Notes: a model not told the origin generated them from the letters alone. 64,000 nt of DNA from Streptomyces sp. Ru62 (GCF_002920615.1 NZ_PQSU01000014.1:62001-126000), one strand, 5' to 3'. Positions 25,092 to 34,234 are shown, counted from the first letter of the stretch. Made by a program: numbers and translations.

Positions 25092-25904
25092 ATGACCGTA
25101 CTCACCCCCGCCGACCTCGACGACTTCACCGAGCGCGGCGACTGCGTGCTGCGCGGCGCGTTCGACGAGCGCCGCGCCGCCCCGGTCCGGGACGCCGTCT
25201 GGCGGCGCATGCGGGACAAGGCCGGCATCGACCGCGCCGACCCACGCACCTGGCCCGCCGTGTACGACATCGAGGAACGGCTCGACCTGTCCGAGGTCCG
25301 CGCCTGCTTCCCCGACGTGCTCGCGCGGGCCGTCGAGGAACTGGTCGGACCGGGCCGCTGGCGCGGCGAGCGGGACTGGGGATTCTGGCCGGTGAACTTC
25401 GCCCACGGAGCGGACCGGCCGGCGGGGGCCGTGCCCGTGGAGGGCTGGCACGTCGACGGCAACTGGTTCCGGCACACCCTCGACGCACCCCACCAGGGGC
25501 TCCTCCTGATCGGCCTGTTCTCCGACATCGCGCCCACCGGCGGCGGCACCCTGGCCGCCGAAGGCAGCCACCGCCGTACCGCCCACGTCCTCGCCCCCCA
25601 CCCCGGAGGGCTCGGCCACCGCGAGCTGTTCGACCTCGTCCTGGCCGAAGCCCTCGGCAACATCACCGAACTCACCGGCAGCGCCGGGGACGTCGTCCTG
25701 GCCCACCCCTTCCTCTTTCACACCCGCGGCTGCAAACACACCGGACCGCCCCGCTTCATCAGCAACACCGAGGAGGGCCTCACCGCACCCCTGCGCCTCC
25801 ACAGCGGCGACGACCGGGCCCGTTCCGTACTGGAGCGATCCATCCGCTCCGCCCTCGCCGCGCCCGCGCCGGCCTTCCCCGGGGGACTGCGCTGCCGCTT
25901 CTGA
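25092..25904 (+). CDS. Phytanoyl-CoA dioxygenase family (PhyH) non-heme iron oxygenase
   Basis: This 270-residue Fe(II)/2-oxoglutarate-dependent oxygenase has the HxD metal motif in GWHVDGNWF. The distal His lies in FLFHTRGCKHTG and the 2-oxoglutarate Arg in PPRFISN. PhyH enzymes hydroxylate or halogenate lipids and natural products. It is intact and starts five bases after the preceding oxygenase, so it belonged to the same operon as the broken monooxygenase. This suggests a small oxidative biosynthetic cluster, now partly lost. Confidence 0.85.
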   Translation: MTVLTPADLDDFTERGDCVLRGAFDERRAAPVRDAVWRRMRDKAGIDRADPRTWPAVYDIEERLDLSEVRACFPDVLARAVEELVGPGRWRGERDWGFWPVNFAHGADRPAGAVPVEGWHVDGNWFRHTLDAPHQGLLLIGLFSDIAPTGGGTLAAEGSHRRTAHVLAPHPGGLGHRELFDLVLAEALGNITELTGSAGDVVLAHPFLFHTRGCKHTGPPRFISNTEEGLTAPLRLHSGDDRARSVLERSIRSALAAPAPAFPGGLRCRF

Positions 25905-25988
25905 CCCGCCCGGCCCGGCGCGCCCGTGTGGCGCCGCCCACCCCGTCAGTGTGATGGTTTTCGCACATCGACCCGTGCGGGCACCCCC

Positions 25989-25994
25989 TAGGGT
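25989..25994 (+). promoter_or_regulatory. Candidate -10 box for pyruvate carboxylase
   Basis: TAGGGT in a CCCCTAGGGTGGCC context lies 68 bases upstream of the pyc start. No clear -35 box is visible. The same TAGGGTGGCC occurs at 43417. Confidence 0.3.
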
Positions 25995-26062
25995 GGCCGC
26001 GAGTACGGCAGGCGTGGCTGACACCAGGGTGTTCGTCGCCGGCAGGCAGCTGAAGGGAATCC

Positions 26063-29000
26063 ATGATGTTCCGCAAGGTGCTGGTCGCCAACCGTGGAGA
26101 GATCGCGATCCGCGCGTTCCGGGCGGGCTACGAACTCGGCGCGCGCACCGTCGCCGTGTTCCCGCACGAGGACCGCAACTCGCTGCACCGGCTGAAGGCC
26201 GACGAGGCGTACGAGATCGGGGAGCCGGGGCACCCGGTGCGGGCCTACCTCTCCGTCGAGGAGATCGTGGGCGCCGCCCGCCGGGCGGGCGCCGACGCCG
26301 TCTACCCGGGGTACGGCTTCCTGTCCGAGAACCCCGAACTGGCCCGCGCCTGCGAGGAAGCCGGCATCACCTTCGTCGGCCCCAGCGCGGCCACCCTGGA
26401 GCTGACCGGCAACAAGGCCCGCGCGGTAGCCGCCGCCCGCGCCGCGGGCGTCCCCGTTCTCGGCTCCTCCCAGCCCTCCACCGACGTGGACGAACTGGCG
26501 CGTGCCGCCGAGGAGATCGGCTTCCCGGTCTTCGTGAAGGCGGTCGCCGGCGGCGGCGGGCGCGGCATGCGCCGCGTGGAGGACCCGGCCCAGCTCCGCG
26601 AGTCCATCGAGGCCGCCTCCCGCGAGGCCGCCTCCGCGTTCGGCGACCCGACTGTCTTCCTGGAGAAGGCCGTCGTGGAGCCCCGCCACATCGAGGTGCA
26701 GATCCTCGCCGACGGCGAGGGCAACGTCATCCACCTCTTCGAGCGGGACTGCTCGGTGCAGCGCCGCCACCAGAAGGTCATCGAGCTGGCCCCCGCGCCC
26801 AACCTGGACCCGGAGCTGCGCGACCGGATCTGCGCCGACGCCGTCCGCTTCGCCCGCGAGATCGGTTACCGCAACGCCGGCACGGTCGAGTTCCTCCTCG
26901 ACCGCGACGGCAACCACGTGTTCATCGAGATGAACCCGCGCATCCAGGTCGAGCACACCGTCACCGAGGAGGTCACCGACGTCGACCTGGTCCAGGCCCA
27001 GATGCGGATCGCCTCCGGCGAGACCCTCGCCGGCCTCGGCCTCTCCCAGGACACGGTCACCCTGCGCGGCGCCGCCCTCCAGTGCCGCATCACCACCGAG
27101 GACCCCGCCAACGGCTTCCGCCCGGACACCGGCCGGATCAGCGCCTACCGCTCCCCGGGCGGCTCCGGCATCCGCCTCGACGGCGGCACCACCCACGCCG
27201 GTACGGAGATCAGCGCGCACTTCGACTCGATGCTGGTCAAGCTCACCTGCCGGGGCCGCGACTTCCAGGCGGCCATCGGCCGGGCCCGGCGCGCGGTCGC
27301 CGAGTTCCGCATCCGTGGCGTGGCCACCAACATCCCGTTCCTCCAGGCGGTCCTCGACGACCCCGACTTCCAGGCCGGCCGGGTCACCACCTCCTTCATC
27401 GAGCAGCGCCCGCACCTGCTCACCGCCCGCTCCTCCGCCGACCGCGGCACCAAGCTGCTCACCTACCTCGCCGACGTGACGGTGAACCAGCCGCACGGAC
27501 GGCGGCCCGACCTGCTCGACCCGCTGACCAAGCTGCCGCCGCTGCCCGCCGGCGAGCCGCCCGCCGGCTCCCGCCAGCTCCTCGTGGACCTCGGCCCCGA
27601 GGGCTTCGCCCGGCACCTGCGCCAGTCGCCGACCATCGGCGTCACCGACACCACCTTCCGCGACGCCCACCAGTCCCTGCTCGCGACCCGGGTGCGCACC
27701 AAGGACCTCCTCGCCGTCGCCCCGGTCGTCGCCCGTACCCTGCCGCAGCTGCTGTCCCTGGAGTGCTGGGGCGGCGCCACCTACGACGTGGCGCTGCGCT
27801 TCCTCGCCGAGGACCCCTGGGAGCGGCTGGCCGCCCTGCGCGAGGCCGTCCCCAACATCTGCCTCCAGATGCTGCTGCGCGGGCGCAACACCGTCGGCTA
27901 CACGCCGTACCCGACCGAGGTGACCGACGCCTTCGTGCAGGAGGCCGCCGCCACCGGCATCGACATCTTCCGCATCTTCGACGCCCTCAACGACGTCGGC
28001 CAGATGCGGCCCGCCATCGACGCCGTACGCGAGACGGGCACCGCGATCGCCGAGGTCGCCCTCTGCTACACCGCGGACCTGAGCGACCCGTCGGAGCGCC
28101 TCTACACCCTCGACTACTACCTGCGCCTCGCCGAGCAGATCGTCGAGGCCGGCGCCCACGTCCTCGCCATCAAGGACATGGCCGGCCTGCTGCGCGCCCC
28201 GGCCGCCGCCAAGCTCGTCTCGGCGCTGCGCCGCGAGTTCGACCTGCCCGTGCACCTGCACACGCACGACACCGCCGGCGGTCAGCTCGCCACCTACCTC
28301 GCCGCGATCCAGGCCGGCGCCGACGCCGTCGACGGCGCGGTGGCCTCCATGGCCGGTACGACCTCCCAGCCGTCGCTGTCGGCGATCGTCGCCGCCACCG
28401 ACCACTCCGACCGGCCCACCGGCCTGGACCTCCAGGCGGTCGGCGACCTGGAGCCGTACTGGGAGGGCGTCCGGAAGATCTACGCCCCCTTCGAAGCCGG
28501 CCTCGCCTCCCCGACCGGGCGCGTCTACCACCACGAGATCCCCGGCGGCCAGCTGTCCAACCTGCGCACCCAGGCCGTCGCCCTCGGCCTCGGCGACCGC
28601 TTCGAGGACATCGAGGCGATGTACGCCGCCGCCGACCGCATCCTCGGCCGGCTGGTGAAGGTCACCCCGTCCTCCAAGGTCGTCGGGGACCTGGCCCTGC
28701 ACCTGGTGGGCGCCGGGGTCTCCCCGGACGCGTTCGAGGCGACCCCCGACAAGTTCGACATCCCCGACTCGGTGATCGGCTTCCTGCGCGGCGAGCTGGG
28801 CACCCCGCCCGGCGGCTGGCCCGAGCCGTTCCGCACCAAGGCGCTCCAGGGGCGGGCGGCAGCCAAGCCCGTGCCCGAGCTGTCCGCCGAGGACCGTGAG
28901 GGGCTGGCGAAGGACCGGCGGGCCACCCTCAACCGGCTGCTGTTCCCCGGGCCGACCCGCGAGTTCGAGACGCACCGCCAGTCCTTCGGCGACACCAGCG

Positions 29001-29440
29001 TCCTCGACAGCAAGGCGTTCTTCTACGGCCTGCGCCCGGCCAAGGAGTACGCCGTCGACCTGGAGCCCGGCGTCCGGCTGCTGATCGAGCTCCAGGCGAT
29101 CGGCGAGGCCGACGAGCGGGGCATGCGGACCGTGATGTCCACGCTCAACGGCCAGCTGCGGCCCATCCAGGTCCGTGACCGTGCGGCGGCCTCCGACATC
29201 CCGGTCACGGAGAAGGCGGACCGCTCCAACCCGGGCCATGTCGCGGCACCCTTCGCCGGTGTGGTGACCCTGGCCGTCGCCGAGGGCGACGAGGTGGCGG
29301 CGGGTGCCACGATCGCCACCATCGAGGCCATGAAGATGGAAGCCACGATCACGGCCCCCAAGGCGGGCCGCGTCTCCCGCCTCGCCATCAACCGCATCCA
29401 ACAGGTGGAAGGCGGCGACCTCCTGGCGGAACTGACCTGA
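26063..29440 (+). CDS. pyc: Pyruvate carboxylase
   Basis: This 1125-residue single-chain enzyme converts pyruvate and bicarbonate to oxaloacetate with ATP, an anaplerotic step. Domains in order: biotin carboxylase (KVLVANRGEIAIRAFRAG start, ATP-grasp GGGGRGMRRVEDP, EMNPRIQVEHTVTEEV), carboxyltransferase (TDTTFRDAHQSLLATRVRTKD, ECWGGATYDVALRF, HTHDTAGGQLATYLAA), and a biotinyl domain with EAMKMEA where Lys1091 carries biotin. Length and order match bacterial pyruvate carboxylases. ATG 26063 follows GAAGGGA, and ATG 26066 is an equal alternative. It stands alone and is followed by a strong terminator. Confidence 0.98.
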   Translation: MMFRKVLVANRGEIAIRAFRAGYELGARTVAVFPHEDRNSLHRLKADEAYEIGEPGHPVRAYLSVEEIVGAARRAGADAVYPGYGFLSENPELARACEEAGITFVGPSAATLELTGNKARAVAAARAAGVPVLGSSQPSTDVDELARAAEEIGFPVFVKAVAGGGGRGMRRVEDPAQLRESIEAASREAASAFGDPTVFLEKAVVEPRHIEVQILADGEGNVIHLFERDCSVQRRHQKVIELAPAPNLDPELRDRICADAVRFAREIGYRNAGTVEFLLDRDGNHVFIEMNPRIQVEHTVTEEVTDVDLVQAQMRIASGETLAGLGLSQDTVTLRGAALQCRITTEDPANGFRPDTGRISAYRSPGGSGIRLDGGTTHAGTEISAHFDSMLVKLTCRGRDFQAAIGRARRAVAEFRIRGVATNIPFLQAVLDDPDFQAGRVTTSFIEQRPHLLTARSSADRGTKLLTYLADVTVNQPHGRRPDLLDPLTKLPPLPAGEPPAGSRQLLVDLGPEGFARHLRQSPTIGVTDTTFRDAHQSLLATRVRTKDLLAVAPVVARTLPQLLSLECWGGATYDVALRFLAEDPWERLAALREAVPNICLQMLLRGRNTVGYTPYPTEVTDAFVQEAAATGIDIFRIFDALNDVGQMRPAIDAVRETGTAIAEVALCYTADLSDPSERLYTLDYYLRLAEQIVEAGAHVLAIKDMAGLLRAPAAAKLVSALRREFDLPVHLHTHDTAGGQLATYLAAIQAGADAVDGAVASMAGTTSQPSLSAIVAATDHSDRPTGLDLQAVGDLEPYWEGVRKIYAPFEAGLASPTGRVYHHEIPGGQLSNLRTQAVALGLGDRFEDIEAMYAAADRILGRLVKVTPSSKVVGDLALHLVGAGVSPDAFEATPDKFDIPDSVIGFLRGELGTPPGGWPEPFRTKALQGRAAAKPVPELSAEDREGLAKDRRATLNRLLFPGPTREFETHRQSFGDTSVLDSKAFFYGLRPAKEYAVDLEPGVRLLIELQAIGEADERGMRTVMSTLNGQLRPIQVRDRAAASDIPVTEKADRSNPGHVAAPFAGVVTLAVAEGDEVAAGATIATIEAMKMEATITAPKAGRVSRLAINRIQQVEGGDLLAELT

Positions 29441-29450
29441 CACCACCGAC

Positions 29451-29483
29451 CCCGCCGCCCCGGCCGGGCTCCGGGGCGGCGGG
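29451..29483 (+). terminator. Strong terminator after pyc
   Basis: A perfect 13-bp stem (CCCGCCGCCCCGG at 29451-29463 with 29471-29483) and a 7-base loop lie 10 bases after the pyc stop. Confidence 0.8.
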
Positions 29484-29643
29484 CACTTGGGGGGGTGCCG
29501 CACGGGCGCGACCGTCGGCAGACGGCTTCCCACGCCTGGCCGCCCGCGGGCGCCGCTGTCCGGGCGCGGGCGGGGTGCAGGGCGTCGAGTCGGACCCGGC
29601 ACTGGTCCACTGTGAGTCGGACCCGGCGCTGCCCCAGCCTCCG

Positions 29644-30627
29644 CTACCCCCGGCCGATGAGGTGGCGCAGGCGGGCGAGGAGGAGGTTCGGGTCGTGCCG
29701 GGTGGTGGACGCGGCGCTCGGGACGTACACGGTTCGGCCGCGGACGGCCACGGAGGACGGGTTGGACAGACCGTCCCGTGCGGTGAGCACGGTCGTCACG
29801 GTGCCGTCCGCGCTGACCAGGACGACCCTGTTGCCGGTGTTCAGCGCGGCCAGCACGCTCCTTCCGTGGCCGGGAAACGCGAAGTCGTCGATGCCCGCGA
29901 GTCCGTCGGCCCGGGTCTCGACGGGTCCGGCGGCGCCGTCCGGGAGCACCGGGATGCGCAGCAGCGTGCCCCGGTCGGTGTTGGACACCCACACGGCGTC
30001 CCGGCGCACCTTGACGCCGTTGGCGCCGAAGCCGCGCGCCGGCGCCGCCGGGAGCGGAGCGAGCGCCGCGCCCTTCGCCCACGCCGTGGCCGAGCCGCCC
30101 GCCTGCGGGACGCGCCAGACGGTGCCACGTGCCGAGTCGGCGACGTAGAGCACGCCCCGCTGCTCGTCGAGGGCCAGCCCGTTGGGCAGCCCGTCGGCCG
30201 GCAGCGCGGCGATCTGCTCTGGCGCGTCGCCGGGGGAGAGGCGCCAGACGCCGGTCGCGCTGGTGCCGGTGGCGTAGTTGACGTACAGCGTGCCGTCGTG
30301 GGCGCGGGCGATGCCGGTGACCACGGGACTGTGCAGCAGGGGCGTACGGGAGTGCGCGACGGCGGGCAGGGTGGCGCGGGTTTGGACGCGGCCGTCGTCG
30401 GTGACGTGGGCGATCTGCCGGGCGAAGGCGAAGGCCAGGTCGGCGGAGCCGTCGGGGCCGAGCGCGATGTTCTCGGGCGTCTGCCCGGCGGCCAGGTCGA
30501 GGTGCGCGAGGACGCGGGTGTCGGTGACGAGCGGCTCATGGGCTGCGGCTGGCGCGGCGATGAGGCCGAGCGCGAGCGCGGCCGCGGCGGCTCCGGTCAG
30601 ACGCGGGCGGCGGGGGAGGCGGGGCAT
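29644..30627 (-). CDS. Secreted beta-propeller protein (SMP-30/ScyD-like)
   Basis: This 327-residue exported protein has a signal peptide (RLTGAAAAALALGLIAAPAAA) and six propeller-like repeats with the recurring pattern GLPNGLALDEQRGVLYVAD, GANGVKVRRDAVWVSN and GLSNPSSVAVRGRTVYV. These are typical of NHL/SMP-30-like folds often annotated ScyD/ScyE family. No catalytic metal set is certain. It probably binds or hydrolyses an extracellular ligand. ATG 30627 follows AGAGG, and the upstream in-frame extension is Arg-rich and unlikely. Confidence 0.75.
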   Translation of the reverse strand: MPRLPRRPRLTGAAAAALALGLIAAPAAAHEPLVTDTRVLAHLDLAAGQTPENIALGPDGSADLAFAFARQIAHVTDDGRVQTRATLPAVAHSRTPLLHSPVVTGIARAHDGTLYVNYATGTSATGVWRLSPGDAPEQIAALPADGLPNGLALDEQRGVLYVADSARGTVWRVPQAGGSATAWAKGAALAPLPAAPARGFGANGVKVRRDAVWVSNTDRGTLLRIPVLPDGAAGPVETRADGLAGIDDFAFPGHGRSVLAALNTGNRVVLVSADGTVTTVLTARDGLSNPSSVAVRGRTVYVPSAASTTRHDPNLLLARLRHLIGRG

Positions 30628-30746
30628 GTGACCTCTTCTCGGTCGGCGCGGGGGGCGCCGGCGTGCGGGGTCACACCAACATGGCGGGGGACGGGGCACC
30701 GGTGGCGGGAGCCGGGGCCGCGGGATCGCCCGCGCGGACCACCGGC

Positions 30747-30818
30747 ACGCGCCGTACGAGGCACACCGGGACGTGCCGTACGAGGCACACCCGCACGCTC
30801 GCTACGAGGCACACCGGG
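30747..30818. repeat. 24-bp tandem repeat, three copies
   Basis: The unit containing CCGTACGAGGCACACC recurs with exact 24-base spacing. GTACGAG or its variant CTACGAG begins at 30754, 30778 and 30802. It lies in the 227-base gap between two secreted-protein genes and is not inside a convincing reading frame. Confidence 0.7.
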
Positions 30819-30854
30819 TGACGGACCGCCCGGCCGCGGTCCGCGCGGGCCCTG

Positions 30855-31337
30855 TCAGTCCCAGAGCGGATACGTCATGACCTGCTTGAAGCCCTCCGGA
30901 CGGCCCTCCTGGTAGGTGAGGCTGATCCGGCTGTAACGCTGCACGTCGGGGTGCTTCTTCCAGGGTTCGGTGTCGTCGAGCCGGACGGTCACCGGGTACG
31001 CGTGGAAGGAGCCGGCCGCGCAGTACGGCTTGCAGTCGTTGACCATGTTCATGCCTTCGGCGACCGCTCCCTCCGGACTCCACTTGGTCCAGTGGAGTCC
31101 GGTGAGGCGGCTGTTTCCGTCGCCGCAGGCCAGGATGAAGTCACCGGGGCGGACGGTGCGGTTCCACAGGCAGTCGACCAGGACCGGCTGCGACGTACCG
31201 GTGTGGGACGGCGACGTACCGGCGCGGGGCTGCGTCGCTGCGGTGCCCGGCGGACTGGCCGTCGCCGTGGTCATGGCCGCTGTCAGCAGGGCTCCCGCCG
31301 CGAGGGCGACCGCCGTTCCCGTCACTGATCCGCGCAT
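30855..31337 (-). CDS. Secreted protein of unknown function
   Basis: This 160-residue protein has a signal peptide (GTAVALAAGALLTAAMTTATA) and a mature domain starting near QPVLVDCLWNRTVRPGDFIL. It contains four cysteines (Cys in VDCLW, ILACGDG, VNDCKPYC) that could form two disulfides. The start ATG 31337 has GGGAG six bases upstream. An earlier in-frame GTG is less likely because it would lengthen the N-region. Similar small secreted proteins are common in Streptomyces without assigned function. The 24-bp repeats lie downstream. Confidence 0.7.
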   Translation of the reverse strand: MRGSVTGTAVALAAGALLTAAMTTATASPPGTAATQPRAGTSPSHTGTSQPVLVDCLWNRTVRPGDFILACGDGNSRLTGLHWTKWSPEGAVAEGMNMVNDCKPYCAAGSFHAYPVTVRLDDTEPWKKHPDVQRYSRISLTYQEGRPEGFKQVMTYPLWD

Positions 31338-31431
31338 GGTCGCTCCCACCCGTCGTGCTGTGTCCGACCGCGTGCACCCGACGCTACGACCGTCCCGCCG
31401 TTCGCACCAGTCGCGCAGGTCGGGCCGCGTG

Positions 31432-32208
31432 TCAGCCGTGCGAGACGGTCAGCCCGTAGAAGGCCACGCGGGCACCGTTGGTGGTGCTGTCCGAGGAGGA
31501 CTGGTTGTAGGAGCCGGCCTTGAAGTACTGCTTGTACGGCTTGAAGGAGGACGGGATGGCGTAATGCGTGGTCGTGCCGTTCACGGTCAGGTCGATGGTG
31601 TTCCCGCCGGAGACGGCGATGGTGTAGCTCCAGGTCTTGCCGATGGACACGTGCCCGACGGGGTGCTGGGTCTGGCCGCCGGCCGGCGAGTCCTCGGTGC
31701 CGAGGACGATGTCCCCGCCCGCGCGGTAGTACAGCTCCACCAGCGGCTTGGTCGAGGAACCGCCGGAGCCGAGGTGGATCTGGCCGACGCAGACGTTCTT
31801 GGTCACGGACACCACGCGCAGGGTCGCGCTCATCCGGTGGCTGCCGCTGAGCGCCCAGTCGGCGGCGGAGCCGTCGCGGTTCATCTCGCGCAGCTCGGAG
31901 CGGGCGTACTTGGAGTTCGGTGTGGTGACGCCCTTCTCGGGCGCCCAGAACGTCATGGCGCCGTCGCGGGTGTCGGTGTAGAAGTACGCGTCCTGGTAGC
32001 CGTTCGCGCCCTGGAGCCGGGACGACGGGATGGTGGTGGGCTTGCCGGGGGAGCCGACGGGCTCCTGGAGCTGCCACACGGACAGGTCGAAGTTGCCGCC
32101 GGGTGCGACACGCGGGTCGGCCGCGTCGGCGCTGCCGGTGCCGAGGGCGGTGAGCGCGATGGCGAGGACGGCGGTGGTCGTCGCCGCGGGTATCCGGGAT
32201 CGGGTCAT
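31432..32208 (-). CDS. Secreted PL7-family alginate lyase
   Basis: This 258-residue polysaccharide lyase family 7 protein cuts alginate by beta-elimination outside the cell. The signal peptide is AATTTAVLAIALTALGTGSADA. The catalytic signatures are RSELREM (Arg and Glu/Leu/Arg pattern), QIH (catalytic His) and YFKAGSYNQ with the catalytic Tyr, all in the expected order for the jelly-roll fold. The ATG at 32208 sits before a normal n-region. The long upstream in-frame extension covers a promoter and operator, so it is not translated. An inverted repeat inside the promoter suggests repression by a GntR- or IclR-like regulator. Confidence 0.93.
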   Translation of the reverse strand: MTRSRIPAATTTAVLAIALTALGTGSADAADPRVAPGGNFDLSVWQLQEPVGSPGKPTTIPSSRLQGANGYQDAYFYTDTRDGAMTFWAPEKGVTTPNSKYARSELREMNRDGSAADWALSGSHRMSATLRVVSVTKNVCVGQIHLGSGGSSTKPLVELYYRAGGDIVLGTEDSPAGGQTQHPVGHVSIGKTWSYTIAVSGGNTIDLTVNGTTTHYAIPSSFKPYKQYFKAGSYNQSSSDSTTNGARVAFYGLTVSHG

Positions 32209-32314
32209 GTGGGGGGTCCCTTCGTCGGACCGGATGAGGATCGAGCGCGAGTCCAAGTTCATGTACGTGAACGCTGGACTCATTCTTGTCCTCCGATGAC
32301 CCGAGAAGGTAAAG

Positions 32315-32334
32315 GTCTGAACCAGACACGTCAA
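32315..32334 (-). promoter_or_regulatory. Candidate promoter with internal operator, alginate lyase
   Basis: On the minus strand TTGACG (32334-32329) is a good -35 box. The inverted repeat GTCTGgttCAGAC (32327-32315) fills the spacer before a TACCTT-like -10. A repressor bound there would occlude RNA polymerase. Confidence 0.45.
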
Positions 32335-32370
32335 GAGTGGGCGGCCGACTCGCACGTCATCGTCGGTCCC

Positions 32371-32700
32371 TCACCAGGAGCCCTTCGGTGCCGCTCGGCA
32401 TCCCTGGCCTCTCACCGCGCTGGTGCCGACGTCGTCGACCCGGTCGCAGTGCCAGTCGTTCCGGCCCGCCCGGTCCTCGATGTAGACGCCGTCGCCTTCG
32501 GTGATCTCAAAGACCTTGGCGCACCCCTCGCCCACGAGCGTGCCGGAGTGCTGGTCCTCGGAGGTGCCGGCGCAGTCGTAGTAGTAGGGCGGCGCGGGCG
32601 CGGCGACGGCGGCCGGGGCCGGGAGCGTCCCGCCGCCCGCTGCCAACAGGCCGACGCAGAGGACCGTCACGGTCCGGCGGCGCGTGGTGCGAGCGCGCAT
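32371..32700 (-). CDS. Small secreted four-cysteine protein
   Basis: This 109-residue protein has a signal peptide (TVTVLCVGLLAAGGGTLPAP) followed by a mature part of about 70 residues. It carries four Cys (YDCAGTS, EGCAKVF, WHCDRV, GQGC) that probably form two disulfides, and acidic/Tyr-rich patches (YIEDRAG). It may be a small secreted inhibitor or binding protein, but I recognise no family. The ATG at 32700 has GGAAGGG upstream. The frame continues far upstream without coding character. Confidence 0.65.
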   Translation of the reverse strand: MRARTTRRRTVTVLCVGLLAAGGGTLPAPAAVAAPAPPYYYDCAGTSEDQHSGTLVGEGCAKVFEITEGDGVYIEDRAGRNDWHCDRVDDVGTSAVRGQGCRAAPKGSW

Positions 32701-32880
32701 GAGGTGTCCCTTCCGGTGCTCGGCCGGGTGAGCGGGCGGGTGCTGCCCCGGTCCCGGCCCCACGCGGGAGCGTTCCACCCGGCCGACCGCCCTCACGCAC
32801 CGCTCACCCGAACGAGGACGGCGGGTGGTCCCCTGCGCGCCACGGACCGTCAGGCAGCTCCCGGCCGCCAGCTGACCGTC

Positions 32881-32991
32881 CGTCACGAGGACGGGCTCGC
32901 GATGCGCAGCCGTGCCGCGGGGGTCGGTGCCGTGGTCCGGCCGTCACATGGACGGGCTCGCGATGCGCAGCGGTGCCGCGGGGGTCGGTGC
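32881..32991 (-). repeat. Tandem duplication of the ppx 3' end
   Basis: A segment of about 50 bases at 32881-32930 repeats at 32942-32991 with about four differences, a 61-base period. The right copy is the end of the Ppx gene (LRIASPSM then stop). The left copy reads LRIASPSS with a stop at the same place and is untranslated. Confidence 0.8.
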
Positions 32992-33951
32992 GGCGGCCTC
33001 GGCCTCGCCGGTGGCGTCCGCCCACCAGTCGGCACCGTCCTCGACGTAGCGCAGCAGCACGCCCTCACGGATCGCCCAGGGGCAGACGACGGCCCGGGGC
33101 AGGCCCATGAGCTTCAGCGCCGTGTGCCCGACGACCGCTCCGGCCAGGCTCTGGGCGGCGCGCGGCGCGGAGATCCCGGGCAGCTGGGCGCGTTCGGCGG
33201 CGGGCAGCCCGGCGAGGGCGTGCACCGCCGCGCGCAGGTCCCGGCAGACCAGCTCCCGGTCCACGAAGGGACCGAACCGTCCCGGCGCGGCCCCGGACAA
33301 CCGGGCCAGCTGCTGGAACGTACGGGACGTGACGGCGGCGGTGCGCGGACGTTCCCAGCGGATCCGCGAGGCCACGTCCCGCAGTTCATGGCGGACACGC
33401 CGGCGCAGCTCCTTCAACTCGCCCGGTCCGGGCGGATCCTGGACGCCCAGGTACTCCCGGGTCAGCCGGTTCGCGCCGAGCGGCAGGGACGCGGCGAAGT
33501 CGGGCAGCCGGCCCCGGCCGAAGGCCACCTCCAGCGAGCCGCCGCCGATGTCGAGCAGTGCCAGCGGCCCCGCCTTCCAGCCCAGCCAGCGGCGCGCCGC
33601 CAGGAAGGTCAGCTCGGCCTCCGTCTCACCGGGCAGGGTGCACATGCGGATGCCGGTGCCGGACGCCACCCGTTGCAGCACCTCGTGGCGGTTGGGGGCG
33701 CTGCGCACCACCGCGGTCGCGAAAGCCAGCGGGCCGGCCGCGTGCCACCGCCTGGCCGTGGCCCCCGCCGCCGCCACCGCCTTCACCAGTCGCTCCACCG
33801 CCTCGTCGGCGATGGTGCCGTCCGGGCCGACCTGTTCGGCCAGGCGGAGCTTCCACTTGACGGTGTGCACCGGCAGCGGAACACCACCCTCCACATCTGC
33901 GATCACCAATCGGACCGTGTTCGACCCCGCATCCACCACGCTCACCCGCAT
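32944..33951 (-). CDS. Ppx/GppA family phosphatase
   Basis: This 335-residue protein has the ASKHA-type phosphate-binding loops DAGSNTVRLVIADVEGG and LLDIGGGSLEVAFG, with GETEAELTFLAAR between them. This matches exopolyphosphatase/guanosine pentaphosphate phosphatase enzymes, which shorten polyphosphate or hydrolyse pppGpp. It is shorter than E. coli Ppx because the C-terminal HD domain is absent, as in actinobacterial Ppx1 types. The ATG at 33951 starts the first strand. A partial tandem copy of its 3' end follows. Confidence 0.9.
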   Translation of the reverse strand: MRVSVVDAGSNTVRLVIADVEGGVPLPVHTVKWKLRLAEQVGPDGTIADEAVERLVKAVAAAGATARRWHAAGPLAFATAVVRSAPNRHEVLQRVASGTGIRMCTLPGETEAELTFLAARRWLGWKAGPLALLDIGGGSLEVAFGRGRLPDFAASLPLGANRLTREYLGVQDPPGPGELKELRRRVRHELRDVASRIRWERPRTAAVTSRTFQQLARLSGAAPGRFGPFVDRELVCRDLRAAVHALAGLPAAERAQLPGISAPRAAQSLAGAVVGHTALKLMGLPRAVVCPWAIREGVLLRYVEDGADWWADATGEAEAAAPTPAAPLRIASPSM

Positions 33952-34234
33952 GGCCGGGGAGTACCCAGTTCACCGGCGGCCACCCTTCACCACAGGGGGC
34001 GTGCCGGCGCACAGCGCACCCGGCCGCGTGCCTCAGGAGCGGCTCGCGCGGCAGTCGGAGGCGGACCGGTGGCGTGAGGCGCACGGGCCGGGGGCCGGCG
34101 GAGGCCAGTGCAGTTGCCTTGAGCATCCGCCCACTTCACAGGGCTCCTCTGCGCTTCGGCCCCGCCGCCGTCACCCGCAGCTGCCAGGCCCCGGGATACA
34201 CTGCCCCGCCCCACCCCGACCGGAGGTCATCTCA

